Below, one piece after another: positions 33,648-41,689 of a stretch of 64,000 nt of DNA. Both the position numbers and the translations under genes were made by a program. The notes under the pieces were generated by a model, which searched no databases, was not told where the DNA came from, and saw nothing but the letters and a program-made list of their open reading frames with translations. The stretch is taken from positions 1 to 64,000 of the forward strand of contig NZ_JYON01000008.1 in the NCBI RefSeq assembly GCF_000952155.1, given 5' to 3'. The first letter of the stretch is position 1; every line of letters begins with the position of its first letter. Source of the DNA: Aliterella atlantica CENA595. GTDB taxonomy: Bacteria; Cyanobacteriota; Cyanobacteriia; Cyanobacteriales; Chroococcidiopsidaceae.

Positions 33648-35423
33648 ATGTCCTTTTTGCGGTCTGCTCGGATTAACAAAAATGTCACTACCCGTAATGT
33701 AGGTAAAAACTACCAGTCATTATTTATCATGCTGGGCATAAGTTTAGCAATGTTTGGTGGGATTGGTAGCCGCCTTGCTTACCTGCAAATAATGGAAGGG
33801 ACGCGCTATCGCCAGCAAGCGGAAAGCAACCGGATTCGGACTTTACCCAAACAACCAGAACGCGGTAACATCTTCGACCGTCACGGCAAAATCTTAGCTA
33901 GCAGCCGTCTATCTCATGCCGTGTACGTATGGCCAATGGCTCCCAAAAACGTAGAATGGACAGCGACAAGAAAACGCCTAGCTCAAATTCTGCATACACC
34001 CGAAGCAGAAATTCAAAAGCGTTTAGATAAAGCAGGTTACAACTCGCCTACATTAGTGAGAGTAGCGCGGGATCTCAATCAAGCCCAAATTACCGCCCTT
34101 GCAGAATATCACAACCAACTAAAAGACGTTGAAGTATATATTGAAGCTGTAAGAGAGTATCCCAATCGGCAAATAGCCGCCCACGTCCTCGGTTATACCG
34201 GAGAAATGAGCGACAAAGAATTAGCCAAAAAGCGCAAGCAAGGCTATCGTTTGGGCGATATAGTCGGACAAATGGGAGTAGAATCCGCCTTTGAGCAAAA
34301 GCTAAGAGGAGAATGGGGCGGTCAGCAAGTAGAAGTAGATGGCAAAGGGCGAATTATTCGCATAGTCGGACGAAAACAGGCAAAAACAGGGCAAGATGTC
34401 CATTTAACCTTAGACTTAAACGTACAAAAAGCAGCAGAAAAAGCATTAGGAAATCGTCAAGGAGCGATCGTTGCTTTAGATCCGCGTAACGGCGCAGTTC
34501 TAGCAATGGTTAGCCGCCCAGATTTCGACCCTAACATCTTTACCAAACGCATCACCTCCAGCCAGTGGAAAAGCTTGCAAAGCAAAGACCATCCTTTCGT
34601 CAACCGCGCCTTAAGGGGTTTTCCGCCAGCTAGTACGTACAAAATTATTACCACAACAGCAGGGATCGAATCAGGCAAATTTGCTCCCAATACCGTACTT
34701 TCCACCTACGCTTGCATGAATATTGGCGGTACTAGATTTTGTGATTGGAACCTAGCAGGATTTGGACCTTTAGGCTTTGCAGGGGCGCTAGCATGGAGTA
34801 GCGATACATTCTTTTATCAAATAGGCAGAGGTATAGGCGGATCGACATTAATTGACTGGACGCGCCGCTATGGTTTTGGCAAGAAAACAGGCATAGAACT
34901 AGCCTCAGAAGAAGCACGTGGCTTAGTTGCAGACGATAAATGGAAGCGGGAAAACCTAGATTTACCCTGGAGTGTAGGCGATACCGTGAATATGTCTATC
35001 GGGCAAGGATTTTTGCAAGTAACGCCCCTGCAAGTAGCAATGATGTTCGCCGTACCTGCCAATGGCGGCTATCTAATCCAGCCACACTTATTAAAAGATA
35101 ATGAAGAAGCCAAATCCTGGCGCAAATCTTTAAATCTCAAGCCAGACACCGTACGCGTGTTGCGTCAAGGCTTGCGCCAAGTAGTAGATGGCGGTACAGG
35201 CAAAGCGTTAAACTCGCCTACAATTCCGCCAGCATCCGGTAAAAGTGGCACAGCAGAAGCATTTGGCAACAAATCGCATACATGGTTTGGCGGTTATGCA
35301 CCCAGCAACAAGCCCGAAATTGTCGTTGTCGCCTTCGCCGAACATTCTGGTGGTGGCGGTGGAAAAATTTGTGCGCCAATGGTATTGCAAGTAATGGAAG
35401 CTTACTTTAAAAACAAGAAGTAG
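33648..35423 (+). CDS. mrdA: Penicillin-binding protein 2 (elongation transpeptidase)
   Basis: The 591-residue protein has one N-terminal membrane anchor (about 26-46, LFIMLGISLAMFGGIGSRLA). The pedestal domain includes RGNIFDRHGKILASS. The transpeptidase motifs are SxxK in PPASTYKI, SxN as SSD in AWSSDTFFYQ and KSGT in ASGKSGTAEAF. It cross-links peptidoglycan during cell elongation, with RodA and MreB as usual partners; these are not in this window. It starts 33 bases after the kinase stop, so readthrough is possible although function differs. Confidence 0.96.
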   Translation: MSFLRSARINKNVTTRNVGKNYQSLFIMLGISLAMFGGIGSRLAYLQIMEGTRYRQQAESNRIRTLPKQPERGNIFDRHGKILASSRLSHAVYVWPMAPKNVEWTATRKRLAQILHTPEAEIQKRLDKAGYNSPTLVRVARDLNQAQITALAEYHNQLKDVEVYIEAVREYPNRQIAAHVLGYTGEMSDKELAKKRKQGYRLGDIVGQMGVESAFEQKLRGEWGGQQVEVDGKGRIIRIVGRKQAKTGQDVHLTLDLNVQKAAEKALGNRQGAIVALDPRNGAVLAMVSRPDFDPNIFTKRITSSQWKSLQSKDHPFVNRALRGFPPASTYKIITTTAGIESGKFAPNTVLSTYACMNIGGTRFCDWNLAGFGPLGFAGALAWSSDTFFYQIGRGIGGSTLIDWTRRYGFGKKTGIELASEEARGLVADDKWKRENLDLPWSVGDTVNMSIGQGFLQVTPLQVAMMFAVPANGGYLIQPHLLKDNEEAKSWRKSLNLKPDTVRVLRQGLRQVVDGGTGKALNSPTIPPASGKSGTAEAFGNKSHTWFGGYAPSNKPEIVVVAFAEHSGGGGGKICAPMVLQVMEAYFKNKK

Positions 35424-35567
35424 GAAATTTTCTCCCTCCTGCTTGTAGATGAGGGGACAAGGGGGACAAGGAAGAAAATAATTTAATTCTCCCCATCCCC
35501 CAATCTCGCCACCTAAGAGACTGTGGTAATATGGTAAATTGCTGCATTAATCAAAAACTAACTTTTT

Positions 35568-35837
35568 ATGGCACTGACGCAACAGCGCAAACAGGAATTA
35601 ATCGCTGACTATCAAGTTCACGAAACTGATACAGGCTCCTCTGAAGTTCAAATTGCTATGCTAACTGAGCGGATTAACCGCCTGAGCGAACACCTTAAAG
35701 CAAATCAACAAGACCATTCATCCCGACGTGGATTATTGAAAATCATTGGTCAACGCAAACAACTTCTTGCCTACGTGCAAAAGTCAAACAAGGAAAAATA
35801 TCAAGCATTGATCGCTCGCTTGGGCATTCGCGGTTAA
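35568..35837 (+). CDS. rpsO: 30S ribosomal protein S15
   Basis: The 89-residue protein has the full S15 sequence pattern: [40 protein letters not shown] and [20 protein letters not shown]. It binds the central domain of 16S rRNA and nucleates platform assembly. Sixteen bases separate it from the PAM68-like gene, so the two form a likely operon. Confidence 0.98.
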   Translation: MALTQQRKQELIADYQVHETDTGSSEVQIAMLTERINRLSEHLKANQQDHSSRRGLLKIIGQRKQLLAYVQKSNKEKYQALIARLGIRG

Positions 35838-35853
35838 ACAAGGAGTTGAACTA

Positions 35854-36393
35854 ATGGCTGCCGAACCCCAGCGCAATCCTCTACCTTTTGAACCGAGTAA
35901 AAAGACAGCAAAAGCAGGGAAACCTGCGAATAAATCTGAAAAACCTGCTAGCAAGCCTGCAAAAACTGCTAGCAAACCAGAGAAAAAACAGCCTAGCGTT
36001 AGCAAACCACAATCAAAAGCCGCTGTAAGTAGCAAAAAGACTGAAAAAGCGCCACCATTTACCAAAGAAGAAATGGCAGTGCCAAAAGTAGTTAGCGATC
36101 GCATGGCGCGGCGGATGGCAGTATTTTGTGGCGTACCAACAGTTCTAGGTATGGCAACGCTAATTGCTGGCTATATCGTCCTAAGTCGTGGTTGGTTTCA
36201 TCCTCCCCATGTAACTGTATTGCTAGTAAGTATGGGCTTTTTGGGTTTGAGCGTGTTAGGTCTTACTTATGGCATACTTTCTGCTTCTTGGGATGAGGAA
36301 GTAGCAGGCAGTAAACTCGGTTGGCAAGAATTTACTGTAAATTGGGGACGCATGATGTCAGCTTGGCGTTCGACTCGGCAAAAAAACGTTTAA
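35854..36393 (+). CDS. PAM68-family photosystem II assembly protein
   Basis: This 179-residue protein has a disordered Lys/Pro/Ala-rich N-terminus (about 1-75, made of KPASKPAKTASKPEKK-like repeats). The conserved PAM68 core follows: PKVVSDRMARRMAVFCGVPT, a first membrane helix VLGMATLIAGYIVLS and a second VLLVSMGFLGLSVLGLTYGI, ending with the typical WDEE and GWQEF. In plants and cyanobacteria PAM68 helps early PSII assembly, including insertion of CP43/CP47. The gene is downstream of rpsO and is followed by a terminator. The Lys-rich tail is longer than in some relatives. Confidence 0.92.
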   Translation: MAAEPQRNPLPFEPSKKTAKAGKPANKSEKPASKPAKTASKPEKKQPSVSKPQSKAAVSSKKTEKAPPFTKEEMAVPKVVSDRMARRMAVFCGVPTVLGMATLIAGYIVLSRGWFHPPHVTVLLVSMGFLGLSVLGLTYGILSASWDEEVAGSKLGWQEFTVNWGRMMSAWRSTRQKNV

Positions 36394-36485
36394 CTCGTGC
36401 TAGCAGCACCTACATAGCCCAAAGTTATAATTAATATATAATCAGGGCTAAAAAATCAAAAATATTCGCAAATTTCACTTGCATT

Positions 36486-36523
36486 CACTCCCCTGTTATT
36501 TAATAGGGGAGTGTTAGATTTTT
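36486..36523 (+). terminator. Terminator after the rpsO/PAM68-like operon
   Basis: The perfect 9-bp stem CACTCCCCT / AGGGGAGTG with a 10-base loop is followed by TTAGATTTTT on the plus strand. It precedes the DAHP synthase gene by about 40 bases. Confidence 0.85.
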
Positions 36524-36560
36524 ATTTAGGCTCGGATATTTGTAGATATAGGAATCTAAA

Positions 36561-37619
36561 ATGATTGTGGTCATGAAAAGCGGTTCGCCCGAAGCTGAGA
36601 TTGCCCGCATCAGCGAAGAATTAAGCGATCGCGGTTTAACTCCAGAAAAAATTATTGGCAAGCATAAAGTAGTAATCGGCTTAGTCGGCGAAACTGCTAG
36701 CCTCGATCCTTTACAAATCCAAGAAACAAGTCCCTGGATCGAACAAGTTTTGCGTGTAGAACAACCTTTCAAACGAGCTAGTTTAGAATTTCGTCACGGA
36801 CAAGCAAGCGATGTCGTAGTCGATACTCCCAGCGGCGCAGTACACTTTGGGCAAAACCATCCAGTTGTAGTTGTTGCTGGTCCTTGTTCCGTTGAAAATG
36901 AAACAATGATTGTCGAAACAGCACGGCGCGTCAAAGCCGCCGGAGCGCAATTTTTGCGTGGTGGCGCATACAAACCCCGTACATCTCCCTACGCTTTCCA
37001 AGGACACGGCGAGAGTGCTTTAGAATTGCTAGCTGCAGCGCGAACGGAGACAAGACTTGGCATTATTACCGAAGTTATGGATGCAGCAGAACTCGACAAA
37101 ATCGCATCTGTAGCAGATGTAGTGCAAGTAGGCGCGAGAAATATGCAGAACTTCTCGCTGCTCAAAAAAGTCGGCGCACAGCCAAAACCCGTTTTACTCA
37201 AGCGAGGAATGTCTGCAACGATTGAAGAATGGCTAATGGCAGCAGAATACATTATGGCAGCAGGCAACCCAAATGTAATTCTTTGCGAAAGGGGAATACG
37301 CACGTTTGACCGCCAGTATGCCCGCAATACTCTAGACTTATCTGTAATCCCAGTTTTAAGATCGCTAACTCACTTACCGATTATGATTGACCCCAGTCAC
37401 GGTACGGGAAAAGCGGAATATGTCCCCTCAATGGCACTAGCAGCGATCGCCGCAGGGACAGATTCGTTAATGATAGAGGTTCACCCCAACCCCGCTAAGG
37501 CTCTATCTGATGGTCCTCAATCGTTGACTCCAGACCGTTTTGACCATTTGATGTCGGAACTTGCTGTCATTGGCAAAGCTGTTAATCGTTGGCAGCAACC
37601 GAGCGTACTTGCTTATTAA
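36561..37619 (+). CDS. aroF: 3-deoxy-7-phosphoheptulonate (DAHP) synthase, type I-beta
   Basis: This 352-residue enzyme condenses PEP and erythrose 4-phosphate at the entry to the shikimate pathway. The N-terminal ferredoxin-like regulatory domain spans about residues 1-70 (MIVVMKSGSPEAEIARISEE). The TIM-barrel core has VAGPCSVENETMIVETARRV, RGGAYKPRTSPYAFQG, LLKRGMSATIEEWL, LCERGIRTF, and MIDPSHGTGK with metal-binding His. EVHPNPAKALSDGPQSL completes the barrel. The domain layout is the I-beta subtype, like the Thermotoga and Bacillus enzymes, and not the E. coli I-alpha type. A short palindrome lies after the stop. Confidence 0.96.
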   Translation: MIVVMKSGSPEAEIARISEELSDRGLTPEKIIGKHKVVIGLVGETASLDPLQIQETSPWIEQVLRVEQPFKRASLEFRHGQASDVVVDTPSGAVHFGQNHPVVVVAGPCSVENETMIVETARRVKAAGAQFLRGGAYKPRTSPYAFQGHGESALELLAAARTETRLGIITEVMDAAELDKIASVADVVQVGARNMQNFSLLKKVGAQPKPVLLKRGMSATIEEWLMAAEYIMAAGNPNVILCERGIRTFDRQYARNTLDLSVIPVLRSLTHLPIMIDPSHGTGKAEYVPSMALAAIAAGTDSLMIEVHPNPAKALSDGPQSLTPDRFDHLMSELAVIGKAVNRWQQPSVLAY

Positions 37620-37630
37620 TTTAAGTTTAG

Positions 37631-37649
37631 GGGTGCAATAATTGCACCC
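37631..37649. repeat. Short perfect palindrome after the DAHP synthase gene
   Basis: GGGTGCAA-TAA-TTGCACCC forms an 8-bp stem with a 3-base loop in the 45-base gap before sipA. It could be a weak terminator or processing site; there is no T-run. Confidence 0.6.
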
Positions 37650-37664
37650 TGCAAAGGCTAAATT

Positions 37665-37901
37665 ATGTCTCAAGAATTTACTATCGGCGCACAAGTTAGA
37701 GTTGTCGCCCTTCCTCCTTATCTCAAAACTGCCGAACCAATGCCAATGCTTCGTCCTGCCGATATCATATCGCTAGGGGAAGAAGGCACGGTTAGCGATC
37801 GCCGTCCTGGTGGCTATTGGGCTGTACGCTTTACCAAAGGTACTTTTCTCATTGACAGTCAGTATCTAGAAGTAGCAGCTACGCCCAAACATACAGATTG
37901 A
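37665..37901 (+). CDS. sipA: SipA-like regulator (NblS-interacting protein, DUF3148)
   Basis: This 78-residue protein has an SH3-like beta fold: IGAQVRVVALPPYLKTAEPM, PMLRPADIISLGEEGTVSDR, PGGYWAVRFTKGTFLIDSQY. The order and length match SipA, which binds the kinase NblS (Hik33) and modulates its autophosphorylation in light and nutrient-stress control of cyanobacteria. It is a cytoplasmic adaptor. The gene is short, and the next gene (peroxiredoxin) starts 38 bases downstream. Confidence 0.93.
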   Translation: MSQEFTIGAQVRVVALPPYLKTAEPMPMLRPADIISLGEEGTVSDRRPGGYWAVRFTKGTFLIDSQYLEVAATPKHTD

Positions 37902-37939
37902 TTGGTAAGCTTAAAATAAGTTTACAATTGGTTAATAAA

Positions 37940-38491
37940 ATGCGATCGCGTCGTACTGCCCTTAGTCTCATCTTGGCTATTTGTCTAACATTCCTTAGCT
38001 GGTTGAACGTACCAGCAGCTAGCGCTATAGGCGGCAAATTGCCTCCTGTAGATCGCCCTGCCCCTGAATTTACCTTACCGACAAATACAGGCGACGGCAA
38101 AGTTTCCTTGTCTGATTATGCAGGCAAATGGGTAGTAGTATATTTTTACCCCAAAGACTTTACCGAAGGCTGCACAATCGAAGCGCGACGGTTTCAGCAA
38201 GATTTACCCAAATATATCGATAGAAACGCGCAAATTATTGGCATTAGCGCAGATTCAGTAGAATCTCATGCCGAGTTTTGCGACTCGGAAGGCTTAAAGT
38301 TTCCCTTACTAGCTGATACAACAGGCGAAGTTAGTAAAGCCTACGGTTCGTGGCTGGGTATTGCATCAGTGCGTCATAGTTTTATCATCGATCCTCAAGG
38401 CATCTTGCGCGAGACATTTGTAAAAGTAAATCCTATAGTTCATAGCATGGAAGTGTTAGCCAGGCTTGACCAAATAATTCGTAATTCGTAA
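37940..38491 (+). CDS. Exported PrxQ/BCP-type peroxiredoxin
   Basis: From the ATG at 37940 this is 183 residues. A signal peptide (about 1-30, LSLILAICLTFLSWLNVPAA) directs it to the lumen or periplasm. The peroxidatic Cys lies in YFYPKDFTEGCTIEARRFQQ. PrxQ often has a second Cys five residues on; here that position is not Cys, but a Cys in EFCDSEG further on could be the resolver. LLADTTGEVSKAYGSW and HSFIIDPQGILRETF complete the fold. It reduces peroxides with thioredoxin-like donors. The last residues IRNS and the stop are read from a heptamer repeat array. Confidence 0.9.
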   Translation: MRSRRTALSLILAICLTFLSWLNVPAASAIGGKLPPVDRPAPEFTLPTNTGDGKVSLSDYAGKWVVVYFYPKDFTEGCTIEARRFQQDLPKYIDRNAQIIGISADSVESHAEFCDSEGLKFPLLADTTGEVSKAYGSWLGIASVRHSFIIDPQGILRETFVKVNPIVHSMEVLARLDQIIRNS

Positions 38492-38510
38492 TTCGTAATT
38501 CGTAATTAAT
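38477..38510. repeat. ATTCGTA heptamer array, copy 3, overlapping the peroxiredoxin stop
   Basis: Four ATTCGTA units (reverse complement of TACGAAT) run 38477-38504, followed by ATTAAT. The array begins 15 bases inside the coding sequence. Codons ATT CGT AAT TCG TAA give the final residues and the stop codon at 38489-38491. Confidence 0.95.
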
Positions 38511-38586
38511 TTGGGTACACGTCCCCACCAAAAATCTTTAATGCAAGGTAGTCTTCAATTGGTAGCACGTTCTTCGCGTACTGACT

Positions 38587-38611
38587 AATTCGCGAATTGC
38601 CGCTTTGCGGC
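38587..38611. repeat. Two adjacent small palindromes
   Basis: AATTCGCGAATT (38587-38598) is a perfect 12-base palindrome directly followed by GCCGC-TTT-GCGGC (38599-38611). They lie between the peroxiredoxin and a small membrane protein gene. This may be a degenerate repeat element; no other copy was found in the window. Confidence 0.6.
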
Positions 38612-38688
38612 TTGACGAATTGCAGGCAGCTAATTCATAATTTCAGCATGAGTTGGGCGATCGCTACCATCGGTACTAGAGGCAAGTA

Positions 38689-39117
38689 ATGAATTTAGAA
38701 CCAGACGCAGAGCCAAATATCATTACTAGCGATCGCTCACCAGTGGAGTTGCTGCGAGATACAGAAGGCTTGCTACGGCGTAAAACTGTAGCCACATTAG
38801 TGCCAATATTGCCGCAAAATTTAGCTACTAACTTGCAGAAAACTTCCTTATTAGCTGAAAACTCGCTGCAACAGCTAGCAGAAATCGAGCTAGAACAAAT
38901 TACAGATGACGACTTACAAGCCTCAAGAATTATTGCAGGTTTAACTTTTGTTGGCTTTGGAGCGCTAACACTAGCAATACTAACTTTGTATCTATATTCT
39001 TTGCATCCCGAACTAAGTACGATAGAGCAAGTAAGAAACTATTGGCATCAATATATTTGGTTAGTTAGCTTAGGCGTAGCTGGAATGTTTATGCTCGGTA
39101 GAGAGGCAATGCGCTAG
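38689..39117 (+). CDS. Small membrane hypothetical protein
   Basis: This 142-residue protein has an N-terminal soluble part that is Leu/Glu-rich and helical (about 20-82, LLRRKTVATLVPILPQNLAT). Two membrane helices follow: IIAGLTFVGFGALTLAILTL (about 83-102) and YIWLVSLGVAGMFMLGREAM near the end. The two-helix C-terminal hairpin is like many cyanobacterial thylakoid or envelope hypotheticals, but I recognise no family. Its stop overlaps the stop of the convergent MprF-like gene by 4 bases. Confidence 0.55.
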   Translation: MNLEPDAEPNIITSDRSPVELLRDTEGLLRRKTVATLVPILPQNLATNLQKTSLLAENSLQQLAEIELEQITDDDLQASRIIAGLTFVGFGALTLAILTLYLYSLHPELSTIEQVRNYWHQYIWLVSLGVAGMFMLGREAMR

Positions 39118-40781
39118 AGATCGGGTTTGAAATAGTCCCACAAGCGATCGCCAGAATCAGCCCTGACTAAACACGTAATTATACTTGGCAAAGCCGTTAA
39201 AGTAGGATAAATCAAATAGCGCGGCTGCCATTGGGGATTAAACTTATCTTTGAATGAGTGCAGCCCTTCAAAGCTATAAAACTGGTTGAGGTGGGCGCTA
39301 AGGTAATGCAAAACTCTTTCTAGATGCGGCGATCCTTTGGTTTCTCCAACTCCAGATAAGGCTGATAAGCCTAAATTGAAACTGTCGTAGCCCAATTTTT
39401 GATATTGTTGCAGCATAGAAGCAAAGAGAAATTCCATCGTGCCATTTTCTACCTCCAGCCGTCGCCGCATCAAGTCTATAGTTACTTCTTTACCTTGATA
39501 AGCAGGAAATATATTAGCAAAAGCGCAAATATCCCCGTTGGAAGTATGTACCGCTACCACTTGAGAATTTCGCACGTAGTCATCAGTAAACCAACCTACA
39601 GAAAACCTTTTTTCTGCGCCATGCATCAACTGCAACCATTCATTGCTGACGACTTTAAGTTGTTCTAATATGCGATCGCTAATTGGTGGAGTGTAAAACG
39701 CAAACTCATGTCCGGTTTTAGTTAAACGATTGATCGCAGTTCTCAAATTTTGATTAGCTTTACCTTTGAGCGAAAACTTATGCAGATCGATAATTGCTTC
39801 TTCGCCGATTTGCAAGCTGCGAAAGCCTAAAGATTTGTATAAATCTATACTGTCAGGCGAAGTTTGATAGAAAGCAGGATACCAATCATTGCGAGCGCAA
39901 AAGTGTTGAAAACCAATAATAGCTTCGCGTCTATCTGCAATTGCACCAATAGGATCGCCTAAAGCGATCGCGCTGTGTCCTTTGGCTACGTAAGAAATTG
40001 TACTTGCACCAGAAGGACTAAAATAGTATGCTTTGTCATCAAGTAAAGCCAGCCTAGCTAAAAAAGACTGACCGTACTCTTGGGCGATCGCTTTTGCTCG
40101 TTTTCTGTCTACAGCATCAGAGCGATCGTGCAGTAAGACAGGTCGTAGCAACATGATTAAAGCATAACTAAGCGTAGCAAATCCGATGATATAAATTGAA
40201 TTAGCAAAAAACTCGCCAAATTGCGTTTTTGGCTGTAACCCTGCATTATCCTCGGTAAAAAACATTGCCAAAGTTTGGCTAACTGCATTTTGAAGATCGA
40301 AGTTAACAGAATATTGGCGATCGAGGATATAAAAACCTGCTATGCCATAAGCTAATGTAAACAGCAAAGCACCAATTAATGCTTTAATTCCTTGAGTAAT
40401 AGCAGGGCGATCGCTATTGGCTGTAAATACATTCCGCATCAACAATAATTGCACGATCAAAGCCCCAGCTAGCAAGCTTTCTTCATAATCTAAGCCTTTG
40501 ACTAAATGGCTGATTATAGAAATAATTAGTAATCCCACAGTTAGCAACCAAGCAACCCGCTTGCGTCTGAGCAAATTAGCTGAGAGCATCAGCAGAATAA
40601 AGCCAGTAATGGCGGCAAACATACGTCCTGTGGCGCGAATTGGAAAAGTATAAAACCCATCTAGCCATTGAATCCGGTCATAATAGCTAAGAGACACAGC
40701 CGATAGGAGGTTGACTACTCCCATCAAAGCTGTCACTAGCGCTGCTATCCACAGCCAAATTCGAGTACGTCTTGCTAGCAC
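39114..40781 (-). CDS. MprF-like membrane protein with C-terminal DUF2156 (GNAT-fold) domain
   Basis: This 555-residue protein starts at GTG, with GGGAGGA 6 bases before it. The N-terminal ~215 residues form about six membrane helices (for example WLWIAALVTALMGVVNLLSA). The C-terminal ~300 residues are the phosphatidylglycerol lysyltransferase/DUF2156 type double GNAT domain: SYVAKGHSAIALGDPIG, AFYQTSPDSIDLYKSLGFRS, LQIGEEAIIDLHKFSLKGK, FNLGLSALSGVGE and FYSFEGLHSFKDKFNPQWQP. MprF uses aminoacyl-tRNA to add an amino acid to lipids and flips the product. This protein has the synthase part but a smaller membrane part, so flippase activity is doubtful. The acceptor may differ. Confidence 0.85.
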   Translation of the reverse strand: MLARRTRIWLWIAALVTALMGVVNLLSAVSLSYYDRIQWLDGFYTFPIRATGRMFAAITGFILLMLSANLLRRKRVAWLLTVGLLIISIISHLVKGLDYEESLLAGALIVQLLLMRNVFTANSDRPAITQGIKALIGALLFTLAYGIAGFYILDRQYSVNFDLQNAVSQTLAMFFTEDNAGLQPKTQFGEFFANSIYIIGFATLSYALIMLLRPVLLHDRSDAVDRKRAKAIAQEYGQSFLARLALLDDKAYYFSPSGASTISYVAKGHSAIALGDPIGAIADRREAIIGFQHFCARNDWYPAFYQTSPDSIDLYKSLGFRSLQIGEEAIIDLHKFSLKGKANQNLRTAINRLTKTGHEFAFYTPPISDRILEQLKVVSNEWLQLMHGAEKRFSVGWFTDDYVRNSQVVAVHTSNGDICAFANIFPAYQGKEVTIDLMRRRLEVENGTMEFLFASMLQQYQKLGYDSFNLGLSALSGVGETKGSPHLERVLHYLSAHLNQFYSFEGLHSFKDKFNPQWQPRYLIYPTLTALPSIITCLVRADSGDRLWDYFKPDL

Positions 40782-40978
40782 TATTTTTCCTCCCTGGATG
40801 CAACTTCATGACTAGAATCTAATTTTTCTCATCCTTGCCTACATAATTCAACGACATCAGCAGTAAGCCTCGCTTATATTACCCACAACCAACTTGCTTT
40901 TCACAGCAAACTATTAGTTTCTAGCTGGATAATGAAGATAGTTGTTTGAATAGGTTATAGCTTACCGCCAACAGCTTT

Positions 40979-41689
40979 ATGGATATTTTGATTGTCGAGG
41001 ACGAACCGGAGATTGCCAAACTGATTCAACTATCGTTAGAAAAAGAAGGATTTTCTTGCCAGATTAGTCCTGATGGTTTGAATGCATTGCGGTTAGTTCA
41101 AGAGCAACAGCCAGATTTAATTATTCTAGACTTGATGCTCCCTGGGTTAGATGGACTAGAACTATGCGCCAGAATCAGGCAAAAGCCTGGGACAAAAGAT
41201 CCTTATATATTGATGCTCACAGCTAAAGGTGAAGAAATCGATCGCGTAATTGGTTTGTCTACTGGCGCAGATGATTATTTAGTTAAACCTTTTAGTCCCA
41301 GAGAATTAGTTGCGAGAGTAAGAGCGCTACTAAGGCGGAGTTTGCGCCAAGGCGGACAGCATCAAACCTATCGCACCGAGCATTTTAGCGTTGATGTAGA
41401 CGCGCACACTGCTAGCCGCCATCTAAATAGTAAAGATGCTGAAGAACTATTAGATTTGACAACATTAGAGTTTAACTTATTAACGATGTTTGTCAGCAAT
41501 CCTGGCAGGGTATGGAACCGCAGCCAATTAATAGATAAACTTTGGGGTAGCGACTTTTTTGGCGATGAACGAGTAGTAGATACTCATGTGGCGCGGTTGC
41601 GGAAGAAAATTGAGCCAGATTCTAGCAATCCGACTTTTATTAAAACAGTAGTGGGTGTAGGTTATAAATTTGAAGACCGAGAAAGCTAA
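40979..41689 (+). CDS. OmpR/PhoB-type response regulator
   Basis: The 236-residue regulator has a receiver domain (about 1-120) with DILIVEDEPEIAKLI, phosphoacceptor Asp in LIILDLMLPGLDG and Lys in DDYLVKPFSP. The DNA-binding winged helix spans about 140-233 (LEFNLLTMFVSNPGRVWNRS, DERVVDTHVARLRKKIEP, IKTVVGVGYKFE). It overlaps the sensor gene by TAATG, so the pair is one operon. It is divergent from the MprF-like gene, which could be a target (inference). Confidence 0.95.
   Translation: MDILIVEDEPEIAKLIQLSLEKEGFSCQISPDGLNALRLVQEQQPDLIILDLMLPGLDGLELCARIRQKPGTKDPYILMLTAKGEEIDRVIGLSTGADDYLVKPFSPRELVARVRALLRRSLRQGGQHQTYRTEHFSVDVDAHTASRHLNSKDAEELLDLTTLEFNLLTMFVSNPGRVWNRSQLIDKLWGSDFFGDERVVDTHVARLRKKIEPDSSNPTFIKTVVGVGYKFEDRES

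Noticed and set aside
38545-38580. tRNA D-arm-like sequence (CAATTGGTAGCAC)
   Set aside because: No acceptor stem, anticodon stem or T-arm (GTTCRA) could be aligned around it, so it is not a tRNA.
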